Of a DNA stretch of 64,000 nucleotides, positions 42,394 to 51,596 are shown in pieces. The stretch lies in the NCBI GenBank assembly GCA_963557065.1, contig CAUWCT010000006.1, positions 6,519 through 70,518 on the forward strand. Direction: 5' to 3'. Below the pieces are notes generated by a model. The model worked only from the letters and a program-made list of their open reading frames with translations. It did not search any database and was not told where the DNA came from. The translations under genes were made by a program, and so were the position numbers. Each line of letters begins with the position of its first letter. The stretch's first letter is position 1. Origin of the DNA: UMGS1370 sp963557065 (GTDB lineage Bacteria > Bacillota > Clostridia > Lachnospirales > Lachnospiraceae).

Positions 42394-43170
42394 ATGTCCG
42401 GATATAAAGTAGAAATCTGCGGAGTAAATACCTCAAAACTTCCTCTTCTCACCAATGACGAGAAGGATGCCCTTTTTAGACGGATTATGGACGGAGACAT
42501 GGAAGCCAGGGAGCAGTATATCAAAGGAAATCTGCGCCTAGTTTTAAGCGTGATCCAGCGATATGCCGGAAGCAATGAAACCCTGGACGACTTATTTCAG
42601 ATTGGATGCATCGGCCTTATCAAAGCCATTGACAATTTTGATATTTCCCAGAATGTCCGTTTCTCTACCTATGCGGTTCCTATGATTTTAGGAGAAGTGA
42701 GACGCTATTTAAGAGACAACAACTCTATCCGCGTCAGCCGTTCTCTCCGGGATACTGCCTATAAAGCCATTTACGCAAAAGAGAACCTGATGCGCAAAAA
42801 TATGAAAGAACCGACGATTCTGGAAATTGCCGAAGAAATCGGGGTCAGCAAAGAGGAAATCACCTATGCCTTAGACGCCATTCAAAGCCCGGTCAGCCTG
42901 TATGAGCCAGTCTACAATGACGGCGGCGATCCCCTTTATGTAATGGATCAGATTAGTGATAAAAAGAATATAGAAGAAAACTGGGTTGAAAATATTTCCT
43001 TAAATGAAGCAATGAAACGCCTCCCTGAGAGGGAACGCCATATTATTGACATGCGTTTTTTTGAAGGAAAAACCCAGACCGAAGTGGCGGAAGAAATCCA
43101 TATCAGCCAGGCTCAGGTCAGCCGCCTGGAAAAAAACGCACTGAAGATTATGAGAAATTATCTGGGATAA
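42394..43170 (+). CDS. sigG: Sporulation RNA polymerase sigma factor SigG
   Basis: 258 residues. The N-terminal KVEICGVNTSKLPLLTNDEKDALF is the SigG-specific stretch; region 2 (RLVLSVIQRYAGSNETLDDLFQIGCIGLIKAIDNFD), region 3 and region 4 (LPERERHIIDMRFFEGKTQTEVAEEI) follow. It directs late forespore transcription. In most relatives it lies straight after sigE; here it is 4.5 kb away on the opposite strand. GGAGGG precedes the start. Confidence 0.95.
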   Translation: MSGYKVEICGVNTSKLPLLTNDEKDALFRRIMDGDMEAREQYIKGNLRLVLSVIQRYAGSNETLDDLFQIGCIGLIKAIDNFDISQNVRFSTYAVPMILGEVRRYLRDNNSIRVSRSLRDTAYKAIYAKENLMRKNMKEPTILEIAEEIGVSKEEITYALDAIQSPVSLYEPVYNDGGDPLYVMDQISDKKNIEENWVENISLNEAMKRLPERERHIIDMRFFEGKTQTEVAEEIHISQAQVSRLEKNALKIMRNYLG

Positions 43171-43219
43171 AAACCGCCCTCCCAATCATTCAGCTTTTCA
43201 GTCTGATGTTTGGGAGGGC
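43171..43219. terminator. Terminator between sigG and PTS EIICB
   Basis: Perfect 10-bp stem GCCCTCCCAA/TTGGGAGGGC (43176-43185, 43210-43219). A T-rich tail (GGTTTTTA) follows on the minus strand, so it best serves the PTS gene; it may also stop sigG transcripts. Confidence 0.7.
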
Positions 43220-43269
43220 AATTCTATACTTCTGCAATCATTTCAATAATTCAATTACAGTAAATTCGA

Positions 43270-44721
43270 TTACAGCAGTTTCTTAAATTCATCGGCTACA
43301 AACTGTACCTTTGGCCCGATAATAACCTGAACTGCAGTCTTGCTTGGGCGGATAACTCCGCTTACGCCGGCAGATTTAATCTTCTTTTCATTGACTGCTG
43401 TGTAATCTTTGATTTCCAGACGAAGTCTGGTAATGCAGTTATCTACGCTGGCAACGTTCTCCTTGCCGCCCAGACCTTCCAGAATAATGGATGCCATGGT
43501 GGTAAAGTCGTCATTTGCCAGAACGATCTTGGTCTCATCCTCGCTGTCGTCTTCACGTCCAGGAGTTTTCAGATCAAATGCCTTGATAGCAAAACGGAAT
43601 ACTGCATAGAATACGATAGCTGCCGCAATACCTAACGGAATAATCAGCCAGGTCTTCTGTGCTGCAGGAAGCTGGGAACTGAATACCAGGTCCGTTAAAC
43701 CTGCGGAGAAGGAGAAACCTGCGCGGAATCCCAGAGTTAAGGTAATGAAAGTAAAGATACCGTACAGCAATGCGTAAATTACATACAGACCAGGAGCTAA
43801 GAACATGAATGCAAACTCAAAGGGTTCGGTAACGCCGCAGACAAATGCACAAAGAGCTGCTGCGCCTACCAGACCTGCTGCTTCTTTTCTTCTCTCTGGC
43901 TTTGCAGAATGAATAATTGCCAGAGCTGCTGCCGGAAGACCGAACATCATACATGGGAAGAATCCGGACATGTACATACCAGCCTGTCCGCCTGCACCGT
44001 TAAGCAGTTCGCCTGCCCAGAAGTTACCCAGGTCGTTGATGCCTGCTGCGTCAAACCAGAATACAGAGTTTAATGCGTGATGCAGACCGGTGGGGATCAG
44101 CAGACGGTTTAAGAATGCGTAAATACCTGCGCCTACTGCGCCTAATCCAACAATTCTCTCGCCAACCGTTACCAGAGCGCCGTAAACCATAGGCCAGATA
44201 AAGAACAGGATCGCTGCTGCGATAATGGATACTACTGCAGTTGCGATGGAAACGAAACGCTTGCCGGAGAAGAATGCCAGTGCATCCGGAAGCCGGGTTC
44301 CCTTAAACTTGTTGTAGCAGGAAGAACCGATGATACCTGCAACGATACCGATAAACTGGTTCTGAATCTTGGCAAATGCAGGATCTGCTTCGCCGCCTAC
44401 CAAGACTGCTACGGTTCCGCTGGAAAGCAGAGTAGTGATAACCAGCCAGGATACCAGACCTGCAAGACCAGAAGTACCCTCATGGTCATCTGACATACCA
44501 ACTGCAACACCGATTGCAAACAGCCAGGACATGTTGTCAATCAAAGCGCCGCCGGCTTTAATTAAGAAGAAGCCGATAACCGGGCCAACGCCTACAATAT
44601 CTCCGCCCTGCATTGCGTTTGGAGACAGCGCATAGCCAATTCCCATTAAGATACCGCAAATCGGAAGACATGCAACCGGCAGCATCAGGGATTTACCGAG
44701 TTTTTGTAAATATTTCATCAT
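43270..44721 (-). CDS. PTS EIICB sugar transporter (glucose/N-acetylglucosamine type)
   Basis: 483 residues. EIIC at about 1-380 with many membrane helices, the sugar-site sequence GLHHALNSVFWF and the conserved GVTEPFEFAF. EIIB at about 400-483 with the phosphorylated Cys in SVDNCITRLRLEI. It imports and phosphorylates a hexose; the GLHHALN and ITEPLEF-like motifs fit both glucose and N-acetylglucosamine. It has no IIA domain and would use the separate IIA at 9074-9592. It is divergent from a two-component system that probably controls it. Confidence 0.92.
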   Translation of the reverse strand: MMKYLQKLGKSLMLPVACLPICGILMGIGYALSPNAMQGGDIVGVGPVIGFFLIKAGGALIDNMSWLFAIGVAVGMSDDHEGTSGLAGLVSWLVITTLLSSGTVAVLVGGEADPAFAKIQNQFIGIVAGIIGSSCYNKFKGTRLPDALAFFSGKRFVSIATAVVSIIAAAILFFIWPMVYGALVTVGERIVGLGAVGAGIYAFLNRLLIPTGLHHALNSVFWFDAAGINDLGNFWAGELLNGAGGQAGMYMSGFFPCMMFGLPAAALAIIHSAKPERRKEAAGLVGAAALCAFVCGVTEPFEFAFMFLAPGLYVIYALLYGIFTFITLTLGFRAGFSFSAGLTDLVFSSQLPAAQKTWLIIPLGIAAAIVFYAVFRFAIKAFDLKTPGREDDSEDETKIVLANDDFTTMASIILEGLGGKENVASVDNCITRLRLEIKDYTAVNEKKIKSAGVSGVIRPSKTAVQVIIGPKVQFVADEFKKLL

Positions 44722-44750
44722 ATTTACGTTCCCTCCTTATTATTTATTAT

Positions 44751-44816
44751 GTTATAATTATAACAATTTCACAAAACCTGTATATCCACAATCTTATCTT
44801 CTCTATGGACAATCTT
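44751..44816 (-). promoter_or_regulatory. PTS promoter with AraC-type direct repeats
   Basis: The palindrome GTTATAATTATAAC (44751-44764) contains a TATAAT -10 for the minus strand (44757-44762), but no -35 of consensus type. Upstream are two direct repeats, TAT(CC/GG)ACAATCTT, at 44783-44795 and 44804-44816: 11 of 13 bases identical and 21 bp apart. They fall at about -33 to -66, the position of an AraC-family activator replacing the -35 contact. Confidence 0.6.
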
Positions 44817-44975
44817 GATTTATTAAATTTCCCTAAATTCCAATAACTTTTTATGAAATATTGATATAGATTTTTTTATCTTTTTTATGGATTATTTTGA
44901 GATTATGGAGTAAAATATACATGTTATATAAAAATAGATTTCGATTCTTATTCATAAGCACCAGAAAGGACGACT

Positions 44976-46028
44976 ATGGTTTTACTTTTTAAACGGTTTC
45001 CCCTGTCCAGGGAAATCATTTTGACAAAACTGAGGAATTTAAAGATCCACTACCGTCTTATTTTCTCATTCCTGTTTTCCACCCTGTTTCCTCTTCTGGT
45101 AGTCTATCTGTACTCCTTTTTTCTCTATGGAAACAGCGAGCCTGCCGGACGCCTTCTGATTATGTGCATCCTTCTGATGTGCGTTCCTCTGGCCCTGACT
45201 ACATACACATATTTAAGTATTTCCCAGCCTGTCCACAGAATGGTTGATGCCTGCCAGTCTGTTTCAGAAGGGAATCTGGACGTGCGGATTCAGGACTGCG
45301 CCAATGACGAACTTGCCTTTCTATCCGACAATATTGACGGAATGATTACGGAAATCCAGCTTCTTTTAGAGCAGCGCCAGGAAAGCGAGGCCAAAAAAAG
45401 AGAACTGGAATTAAAAATCCTTCAATACCAGATCAATCCCCATTTTCTGTTTAACACCTTAAATACCCTTCGTCTGGTAGCCCTGATGAACCACGATCAT
45501 GTCGTATCTGAGGGAATCCTTTCTTTAAGTGAACTTCTGAAAAATACATTGGTAAATGACAACGAATTTATCACTATCCAGGAAGAGATCGACAACTTAA
45601 AACACTATTTTTCCATACAGACCATCCGCTATGCCGGAAGTTTTCATGTAAACTATGAGATTTCCCCGGAAACCTCCTCATTTTTCGTGCCCAAATTAAT
45701 CCTTCAGCCTCTGGCGGAGAACTCTGTCCTTCATGGCTCTTATAATGACGGCACTGTCATGGAAATCTATATAACCAGCCGGTTTCAGGGAAATGATATT
45801 ATATTGGAAGTCCGGGATGAAGGAAAAGGATTTGATCAGAATCAAAGCCCTTCCTCCTCTAACGGACTGGGAGGCATTGGCACACGCAACGTAAATGACC
45901 GAATCCGCCTTTACTTTTCAGACCAGTATGGACTTACAGTCAAAAGCGCCAAAGGAACTGGAACCTGCTGCCGGATTCTTATCCCTGCAGTTTCTTTTGA
46001 GGCGCTTGCCCACACACAAACCCATTAG
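44976..46028 (+). CDS. YesM-type sensor histidine kinase without an extracellular domain
   Basis: 350 residues. Two membrane helices (about 27-52 and 60-82) are joined by only about seven residues, so there is no external sensor. HAMP at about 82-135, the His_kinase domain with QYQINPHFLFNTLNTLRL (phosphorylated His) and HATPase_c (LAENSVLHG, RDEGKGF, GGIGTRNVNDR). YesM relatives usually have a large Cache domain of some 250 residues. The input here is probably a partner protein such as the divergent PTS permease. Followed ten bases later by its regulator. Confidence 0.92.
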   Translation: MVLLFKRFPLSREIILTKLRNLKIHYRLIFSFLFSTLFPLLVVYLYSFFLYGNSEPAGRLLIMCILLMCVPLALTTYTYLSISQPVHRMVDACQSVSEGNLDVRIQDCANDELAFLSDNIDGMITEIQLLLEQRQESEAKKRELELKILQYQINPHFLFNTLNTLRLVALMNHDHVVSEGILSLSELLKNTLVNDNEFITIQEEIDNLKHYFSIQTIRYAGSFHVNYEISPETSSFFVPKLILQPLAENSVLHGSYNDGTVMEIYITSRFQGNDIILEVRDEGKGFDQNQSPSSSNGLGGIGTRNVNDRIRLYFSDQYGLTVKSAKGTGTCCRILIPAVSFEALAHTQTH

Positions 46029-46037
46029 GAGGCTTTT

Positions 46038-47615
46038 ATGTACCAGGTATTGATTGCTGATGATGAACCTATTGTCAAAATTGCACTTCAGTCTATGTTA
46101 AATTGGGAAGAACTGGGATTTCAGATCTGCGCCACCGCCTCTAACGGGCAGGAAGCTCTTAAAATGGCAGAGCGGTTTTGCCCGGATCTGATTATCTGCG
46201 ATTTAAAAATGCCGGTATTGGACGGCATCGGTCTTATTGAAACCGCCAGACAGACCGGCATGGACTGCGAATTTCTGGTGATCAGCAACTACGAAGATTT
46301 TAACTTTGTCCGCAGCGCTCTGGTGTTAGGCGCCTTTGATTATATTTTAAAGGTCAGCATCAGTCCTGAGGCTTTAACTGAGCAGTTAAAAAAAATCCGC
46401 GAGAAATTAGACGGCAAACAGTCTGTTTCCGTTTCCCAGAAAAGCCGGATTTCCGACAGCGCTTCCAAACAGCAAAAACATGCTGCCTGGAGAGATTTTT
46501 TTGTCCATCCTGCCCTCTCTTCCGCTCGTCTGATTCAGACCTTTGATTTTCCTCTGGACGCACCGGAGCAGGCCGACACCCTTTCTCTCTGCCAGATTTC
46601 CTTTGACGGATGTGCCAGGGACTCTGGCCTTCCGGCTGCCGAGTTAATCTGCAATACTTTAAAAAATGCTCTGGAACAGATGAGCCGGAGAGTCATCATC
46701 TTTTTGGACGACCGCAATGTGCTTGTGCTCCTTTCTGACAATGAACTGCTGGCCCGCAAAAGCACTATGGCCAGCCTGTGCGCCAGAATCTCCCAACTGT
46801 TTGGAGTATTTATGTCTCTGACACCGTCCATCCTCTACCAAAGCGGCCTGACGGATCTGGAAGAATCCCGAAACGTATATACCGCCTTTTTGCCTGTTTT
46901 ACAGCTAAACTTTTATGGACCATTAGGAATTGTGGACATCTCCACTTTAACAGAAAGCACCCCCCCTGCTCTTCCCTACAGGGAACTTTCCTCTAAAATT
47001 TTAGATTTCCCTAAAGATGAGCAGCTTTCTATGACATTTAAGGAAATCTCCTGTTTCCTTGCCCGCTGCCGCAAAGGCAATGTCCCGCCGTCAGATGCCA
47101 TTCAATACTGTATCCGTCTGTTAGGCAGTCTGGAATACCAGCTTCCCGGACGGACTTCTCCTGTACATGAACAGCTGGCGGACATTGCAGATTCTATGCG
47201 CAAGGCCGTCCATGCAGAGGAATTAATGAGCTATATTGCTTCTGCCCTTCCCCTGATCTTTGCTTCTGAATCCGAAGAAAACGGGGAAAACTCCTTTAGT
47301 CTGGAGGTTTCCCAGGCCGTTTCCTACATAGAAGCCCACTATGACAGCAGAATCAGCCTGTCAGCCCTGGCCGATCATGTAGGATTAAGTTCCAGCTATC
47401 TCTGCCGGGTATTTAAAGAAGAAACCGGCTTTAATATCAATACTTATATCAACAATCTCCGAATGGCCAAAGCAGTCCGTCTTCTGGAGGACAAAAGCTG
47501 CTACATAAAAGAAGTGGCAATTTCCGTTGGTTTTGACGATCAGCTTTATTTCAGCCGTCTCTTTAAAAAATACTACGGCGTCACTCCCTCCCAGTATCGG
47601 GCTTCCGTAAAATAA
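46038..47615 (+). CDS. AraC-type response regulator (YesN-like)
   Basis: 525 residues. Receiver at 1-120 (IADDEPIVKIALQSMLNWEELGF, phosphorylated Asp in ICDLKMPVLDG, Lys in YILKVSISP); an unrecognised middle of about 280 residues; two helix-turn-helices at 425-525 (ISLSALADHVGLSSSYLCRVFKEETG and VAISVGFDDQLYFSRLFKKYYGVTPSQYR). It likely binds the 13-bp direct repeats before the PTS gene. It ends nine bases before the convergent sigE stop, with no room for a terminator. Confidence 0.93.
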   Translation: MYQVLIADDEPIVKIALQSMLNWEELGFQICATASNGQEALKMAERFCPDLIICDLKMPVLDGIGLIETARQTGMDCEFLVISNYEDFNFVRSALVLGAFDYILKVSISPEALTEQLKKIREKLDGKQSVSVSQKSRISDSASKQQKHAAWRDFFVHPALSSARLIQTFDFPLDAPEQADTLSLCQISFDGCARDSGLPAAELICNTLKNALEQMSRRVIIFLDDRNVLVLLSDNELLARKSTMASLCARISQLFGVFMSLTPSILYQSGLTDLEESRNVYTAFLPVLQLNFYGPLGIVDISTLTESTPPALPYRELSSKILDFPKDEQLSMTFKEISCFLARCRKGNVPPSDAIQYCIRLLGSLEYQLPGRTSPVHEQLADIADSMRKAVHAEELMSYIASALPLIFASESEENGENSFSLEVSQAVSYIEAHYDSRISLSALADHVGLSSSYLCRVFKEETGFNINTYINNLRMAKAVRLLEDKSCYIKEVAISVGFDDQLYFSRLFKKYYGVTPSQYRASVK

Positions 47616-47624
47616 GAAGAAGTT

Positions 47625-48365
47625 TTATTCAAACCGTACCATTTCCTTTTTCAGGCGTTTCATAATCTTTTTCTCCAGTCTGGAGATATAGGACTGTGAG
47701 ATTCCCAGAAGATCGGCCACTTCTTTCTGGGTCATCTCATCTCCGTCTTCATTGGTAAGTCCAAACCGCAGTTCCACTATTTTGCGTTCTCTTGGCTCCA
47801 GACGGCTGATAGCGGAATTTAACAGATTTTTCTCAATTTCATCTTCAATATCTTTATAGATTACATCTTCGTCCGTTCCCAGAATATCGGACAGAAGCAG
47901 TTCATTTCCATCCCAGTCCACATTTAAGGGTTCATCAATGGACACTTCCATTTTTGTCTTGCTGCTGCGGCGAAGATGCATTAAAATCTCATTTTCAATA
48001 CAGCGGGACGCATAGGTGGCCAGCTTAATATTTTTCTCCGGATTAAAGGTATTAATGGCTTTAATCAGCCCAATGGTTCCTATGGAAATTAAATCTTCCA
48101 CACCTACCCCTGTGTTGTCAAACTTTTTTGCTATGTAAACGACCAGACGAAGATTGTGCTCAATCAGCCCGGAACGCGCTTCTTTATCCCGTTCATCCCC
48201 AAGCCTTGCAATCAGTTCTGCCTCTTTTTCAGAATCCAGCGGCGGCGGCAGAATGTCCGCCCCTCCTATGTAATGGATTTCTCCCTGTTTCTGCATCAAA
48301 AATGTACGAAATCCGGATGCGGTTTTAAATTGAAAACGACTGGGTACTGAAACTTTAATAATCAT
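47625..48365 (-). CDS. sigE: Pro-sigma-E sporulation sigma factor
   Basis: 246 residues. The N-terminal about 30 residues (to the conserved [13 protein letters not shown]) are the pro-sequence removed by SpoIIGA. Region 2 contains [34 protein letters not shown]; region 4 contains [15 protein letters not shown] and [20 protein letters not shown]. It drives early mother-cell genes. The start overlaps the spoIIGA stop (ATGA). Confidence 0.97.
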   Translation of the reverse strand: MIIKVSVPSRFQFKTASGFRTFLMQKQGEIHYIGGADILPPPLDSEKEAELIARLGDERDKEARSGLIEHNLRLVVYIAKKFDNTGVGVEDLISIGTIGLIKAINTFNPEKNIKLATYASRCIENEILMHLRRSSKTKMEVSIDEPLNVDWDGNELLLSDILGTDEDVIYKDIEDEIEKNLLNSAISRLEPRERKIVELRFGLTNEDGDEMTQKEVADLLGISQSYISRLEKKIMKRLKKEMVRFE

Positions 48366-49234
48366 AGTATCCTCCTTTTTTCCTGCTGCTGACTTTTCTC
48401 AAAAGAACTTCCGTTAAGCAAAAGCTGGTACTCTCCCCCAGGAGAAACAGCATGAGACGCCAATCCCACCAAAGGCTTTTCTAAGCAAACCGTTTCTTTT
48501 TCTGTCTCAATGCGTATCTCATCAAAAAAGATTGCAGGGAGCACTCCTCTTGGCTGTCCAATACTCTGATAGGGAATATACCGGACCTGCCGGACTGTTT
48601 TCACAATCTGTTTTGCCGTCTGACTGTCTAAAATGTGCACCGGCTTTTTCGCAAGCAAATCCATAAGCTGGTTGCCTGTATCCCACAACGCCGTAATCCG
48701 ACATTCCTTGCCCTGATAGTTTAAAACGGCCGGATATAATTTCTGCTTTTTCTCCCGATTCTCACTGATAAAAATAACCGCTGCCCTGGCTAAACATATA
48801 CTTCCTCCCACAGCGCACATAAGCGCTCCTGTAGAAAGCGGCTTTTCAGGCATAAAGGAAAGAATGCCATAAAGCAGTCCTCCCAATAAAACTGCCACAA
48901 ACAAAAGACCGCTCATTGCCCGAAAAAAATTGCGCCTGTTCATCCTTCCCCAAACAGTGATTATCATCAGACTGCTGCCCAAAACAACGCTGAACCCTCT
49001 TAAAAGGAGCATCCATATCCATTCTCCTTGCTTTTCATCTGCCGGCAGTATCCGGACTATCAAAACCATTCCCAATACCGCTGCGCCAAACACTATACAG
49101 CCTGTAAGGGCTCCACAGACAATCTTAAAGTTCCTGGCCGGAAATCCAATGAATCTTTTTAACAGCATAAGCAGAAGCCAATTTACGGCAAAGTTTATCA
49201 TAAGCAGTTGATCCACATAGATTTTTACAGTCAA
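48362..49234 (-). CDS. spoIIGA: Sigma-E processing peptidase SpoIIGA
   Basis: 290 residues: five membrane helices to about residue 150, then a cytoplasmic aspartic protease domain with the catalytic [12 protein letters not shown]. It activates pro-sigma-E at the septum after a forespore signal (SpoIIR in Bacillus). It starts at a TTG (49232-49234) six bases after GGGAGG. Transcribed from the long-spacer promoter described at 49263-49296. Confidence 0.94.
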   Translation of the reverse strand: MTVKIYVDQLLMINFAVNWLLLMLLKRFIGFPARNFKIVCGALTGCIVFGAAVLGMVLIVRILPADEKQGEWIWMLLLRGFSVVLGSSLMIITVWGRMNRRNFFRAMSGLLFVAVLLGGLLYGILSFMPEKPLSTGALMCAVGGSICLARAAVIFISENREKKQKLYPAVLNYQGKECRITALWDTGNQLMDLLAKKPVHILDSQTAKQIVKTVRQVRYIPYQSIGQPRGVLPAIFFDEIRIETEKETVCLEKPLVGLASHAVSPGGEYQLLLNGSSFEKSQQQEKRRIL

Positions 49235-49262
49235 CTCTGCCTCCCTTCTGTCTTATGTCCTT

Positions 49263-49296
49263 ATTATACCTCCAGCCCAGAGCAAAATTTGTCAAA
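49263..49296 (-). promoter_or_regulatory. spoIIG-type promoter with 21-bp spacer and Spo0A box
   Basis: Minus-strand TTGACA (49290-49295) and TATAAT (49263-49268) are separated by 21 bp instead of 17. The plus strand reads TTTGTCAAA at 49288-49296, a full match to the Spo0A box TTTGTCRAA, right over the -35. In Bacillus subtilis the spoIIG promoter also has an over-long spacer (22 bp) and needs Spo0A-P to fire. Confidence 0.75.
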
Positions 49297-49339
49297 TCAA
49301 TGTAGGAGATCCCCCTTTTTTACCGCCAAAATCCGCCTT

Positions 49340-49438
49340 TTTTCATAAGAGTTTTTCTGTCTGAATCTTCATAGGGCGGACGCCAGACGCTTCTTGTCCG
49401 CTGCAGGTGGGCAAGAAGATGCATGGCTGAACTGTTAC
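49340..49438 (-). repeat. Half copy of the MITE-like element
   Basis: 99 bases identical, except for two, to the reverse complement of 35014-35112, ending in the same 18-bp terminus GCATGGCTGAACTGTTAC (49421-49438). The other half is missing. Lies between spoIIGA and the ftsZ terminator. Confidence 0.8.
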
Positions 49439-49450
49439 TTATATTGAAAT

Positions 49451-49479
49451 AAAAAAAGGCCGAAAATCGCTTTTCGGCC
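49451..49479 (-). terminator. Terminator of ftsZ
   Basis: Perfect 9-bp stem GGCCGAAAA/TTTTCGGCC (49458-49466, 49471-49479) with a 4-base loop and seven Ts on the minus strand (49451-49457). Confidence 0.9.
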
Positions 49480-49508
49480 AATCCATTCATTTTATATCAA
49501 TCATTCAC

Positions 49509-50720
49509 TTATCTTCTGTTGTTCTTTAAGAAATCCGGGATATTAATCTGTACTTCCCCGCGGTTTACAGGACGGTATGGAGCCTGTCCCGGCTGAGAAG
49601 CAAAAGATGGGGCAGAAGCAGTCGCTGCCGCTTCCGGATTGGTTCTTGGCGCTGTCCTCTGTGTCTGAGGTGCGCTCTGTGTCTGGTTTGCTGCCGGAGA
49701 CTTTGGCTTAAAGTTTCCGGTATTAAATCCGGTCATAGCCTTTGCAACCGGAGTATTGGCGCCATGAGTATCCAAACCGGTAGCAATTACCGTAATACTT
49801 GCCTCATCCTGTGCGTTTTCATCGTACATAGCACCAAAGATAATATTGGCATCATCACCAGCCAGTTCCTGAACATAGCTGGCTGCTTCATTTGCCTCAA
49901 TAAGGCTGATATCGCCGGAAATATTAATAATAACGTGGCTGGCGCCTTCAATGGTGGTCTCAAGCAGCGGACTGGATACAGCCTGTTTTACAGCTTCCAG
50001 TGCCTTGTCGTCGCCCTTGGCCTTTCCGATACCGATATGAGCAATGCCCTTGTCTACCATAACCGTCTCTACGTCTGCGAAGTCCAGATTGATTAAGCCA
50101 GGTACATTAATCAGGTCAGTAATTCCCTGAACCGCCTGCTGCAGCACCTCATCTGCCTTCTTTAACGCATCCGGCATAGTTGTTCTGCGATCTACAATCT
50201 CCAACAGCTTATCATTTGGAATCACAATTAACGTATCTACATTTTCTTTTAAACGCTCAATCCCTGCCAGTGCATTGGTCATACGGGTCTTTGCTTCAAA
50301 ACGGAAGGGTTTGGTCACAACGCCTACTGTAAGAATTCCCATATCTTTTGCAATTCTTGCCACAATAGGAGCGGCTCCGGTACCGGTGCCTCCGCCCATA
50401 CCGCAGGTAACAAATACCATGTCTGCGCCTTTCATTGCCTGGGACAATTCTTCTGAACTCTCTTCTGCCGCCTTTTCACCAATCTCCGGTCTGGCTCCTG
50501 CACCCAGTCCCTTGGTCAGTTTTTCACCGATCTGAAGTACAGTAGGCGCTTTGCAGAACTGCAGGGCCTGCTTGTCCGTATTAATGCCAATAAATTCCAC
50601 ACCTGCGATACTCTCTTCAATCATACGGTTTACAGCATTATTTCCTGCTCCGCCTACACCGATTACTATTATCCTGGCGGCGTTGTCTGCCTCATTTATT
50701 TTAATCTCCAACAAGACCAT
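49509..50720 (-). CDS. ftsZ: Cell division protein FtsZ
   Basis: 403 residues. GTP-binding tubulin signature [10 protein letters not shown], synergy loop region with [11 protein letters not shown], a Gln/Pro/Ala-rich linker (about 325-390) and the C-terminal peptide [10 protein letters not shown] that docks on SepF or FtsA. No ftsA is seen here, so SepF is the more likely anchor. It has its own promoter and terminator. Confidence 0.98.
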   Translation of the reverse strand: MVLLEIKINEADNAARIIVIGVGGAGNNAVNRMIEESIAGVEFIGINTDKQALQFCKAPTVLQIGEKLTKGLGAGARPEIGEKAAEESSEELSQAMKGADMVFVTCGMGGGTGTGAAPIVARIAKDMGILTVGVVTKPFRFEAKTRMTNALAGIERLKENVDTLIVIPNDKLLEIVDRRTTMPDALKKADEVLQQAVQGITDLINVPGLINLDFADVETVMVDKGIAHIGIGKAKGDDKALEAVKQAVSSPLLETTIEGASHVIINISGDISLIEANEAASYVQELAGDDANIIFGAMYDENAQDEASITVIATGLDTHGANTPVAKAMTGFNTGNFKPKSPAANQTQSAPQTQRTAPRTNPEAAATASAPSFASQPGQAPYRPVNRGEVQINIPDFLKNNRR

Positions 50721-50791
50721 ATCCTCCTTTAAATCTTCTTCTATCCTTGTATCTATCTCATTCTGTCGATTCCAATTTCAACTCACCTTAT

Positions 50792-50820
50792 ACTATATTT
50801 GATTTCCCGGAAAATATCAA
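50792..50820 (-). promoter_or_regulatory. Promoter of ftsZ
   Basis: Minus-strand TTGATA (50815-50820), 17 bp, TATAGT (50792-50797); a TTTCC-GGAAA inverted repeat lies in the spacer. Confidence 0.6.
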
Positions 50821-50849
50821 GTTTTTTTTCAATAAATTCACAGTTCTTT

Positions 50850-51563
50850 TTATTCCTGGATAAAAGAGTACATGGAATCGCTTTTCAGTTCATCATATGT
50901 ATCCAGATAAAGAGTTCCTTTCAGCCCCTCAAGCTGAGGCATCATATCATGGAGTTCCGATATTTTTCCATTCATATTATCGCTGCTGCCCAAAAACACC
51001 TTCACATCCCCCAGAATTAAAGTGGCCTGCCCTTTTGCATCATAATGAATCCGCTCCACATTCATATCATATAAAGACAATACCTGGGTCAGGTTCAAAA
51101 TCTCTGTAAAAACATTCATATTTTTAATAGGAAGCGGTTCTCCCAGCACAATCTGTCCGAATTCCAGTCCGTCAATCTGCGGAATCCCCTCCAGCTTATG
51201 GCTGGTACTTTCTACAATAATACCATCCTTATCAAAATACATATAGCTGTTTAAATAGGACACATACCCCACAATACTTTTTTCATAAACCATAACTTCT
51301 ACTTTAAAAGGGCTCCTGAAAATCATATCGTAGTCCGCCACAAACGTAATCTCTTTATGGGGTTTAAACTTTTCTTTGTACAGACAGTACAGAGTATTCC
51401 TGTCTATCGGTTCCGGAAACAGAAGTTCTGTCATCTGTTCGCTGGTATGTCTGGTGCTGCCGGTTATTGTGATTTCTTTTATCCGGACAGACCACAAAAG
51501 GATTCCCAGCAGCAGCATGGCTGCCGCCAGAATCCATTTTTTCAAACCTTTTTTCTGCTTCAT
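50850..51563 (-). CDS. divIB: Cell division protein DivIB/FtsQ
   Basis: 237 residues: short basic N-terminus, one membrane helix (about 8-24), then a POTRA domain (VRIKEITITGSTRHTSEQMTELLF) and a beta domain outside. It forms the FtsQ-L-B type complex that gates septal synthesis. It sits between murA and ftsZ in the cluster. Confidence 0.88.
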   Translation of the reverse strand: MKQKKGLKKWILAAAMLLLGILLWSVRIKEITITGSTRHTSEQMTELLFPEPIDRNTLYCLYKEKFKPHKEITFVADYDMIFRSPFKVEVMVYEKSIVGYVSYLNSYMYFDKDGIIVESTSHKLEGIPQIDGLEFGQIVLGEPLPIKNMNVFTEILNLTQVLSLYDMNVERIHYDAKGQATLILGDVKVFLGSSDNMNGKISELHDMMPQLEGLKGTLYLDTYDELKSDSMYSFIQE

Positions 51564-51596
51564 CTTATGATGCTTCTCTCTTTCTGCTCTTATGGC

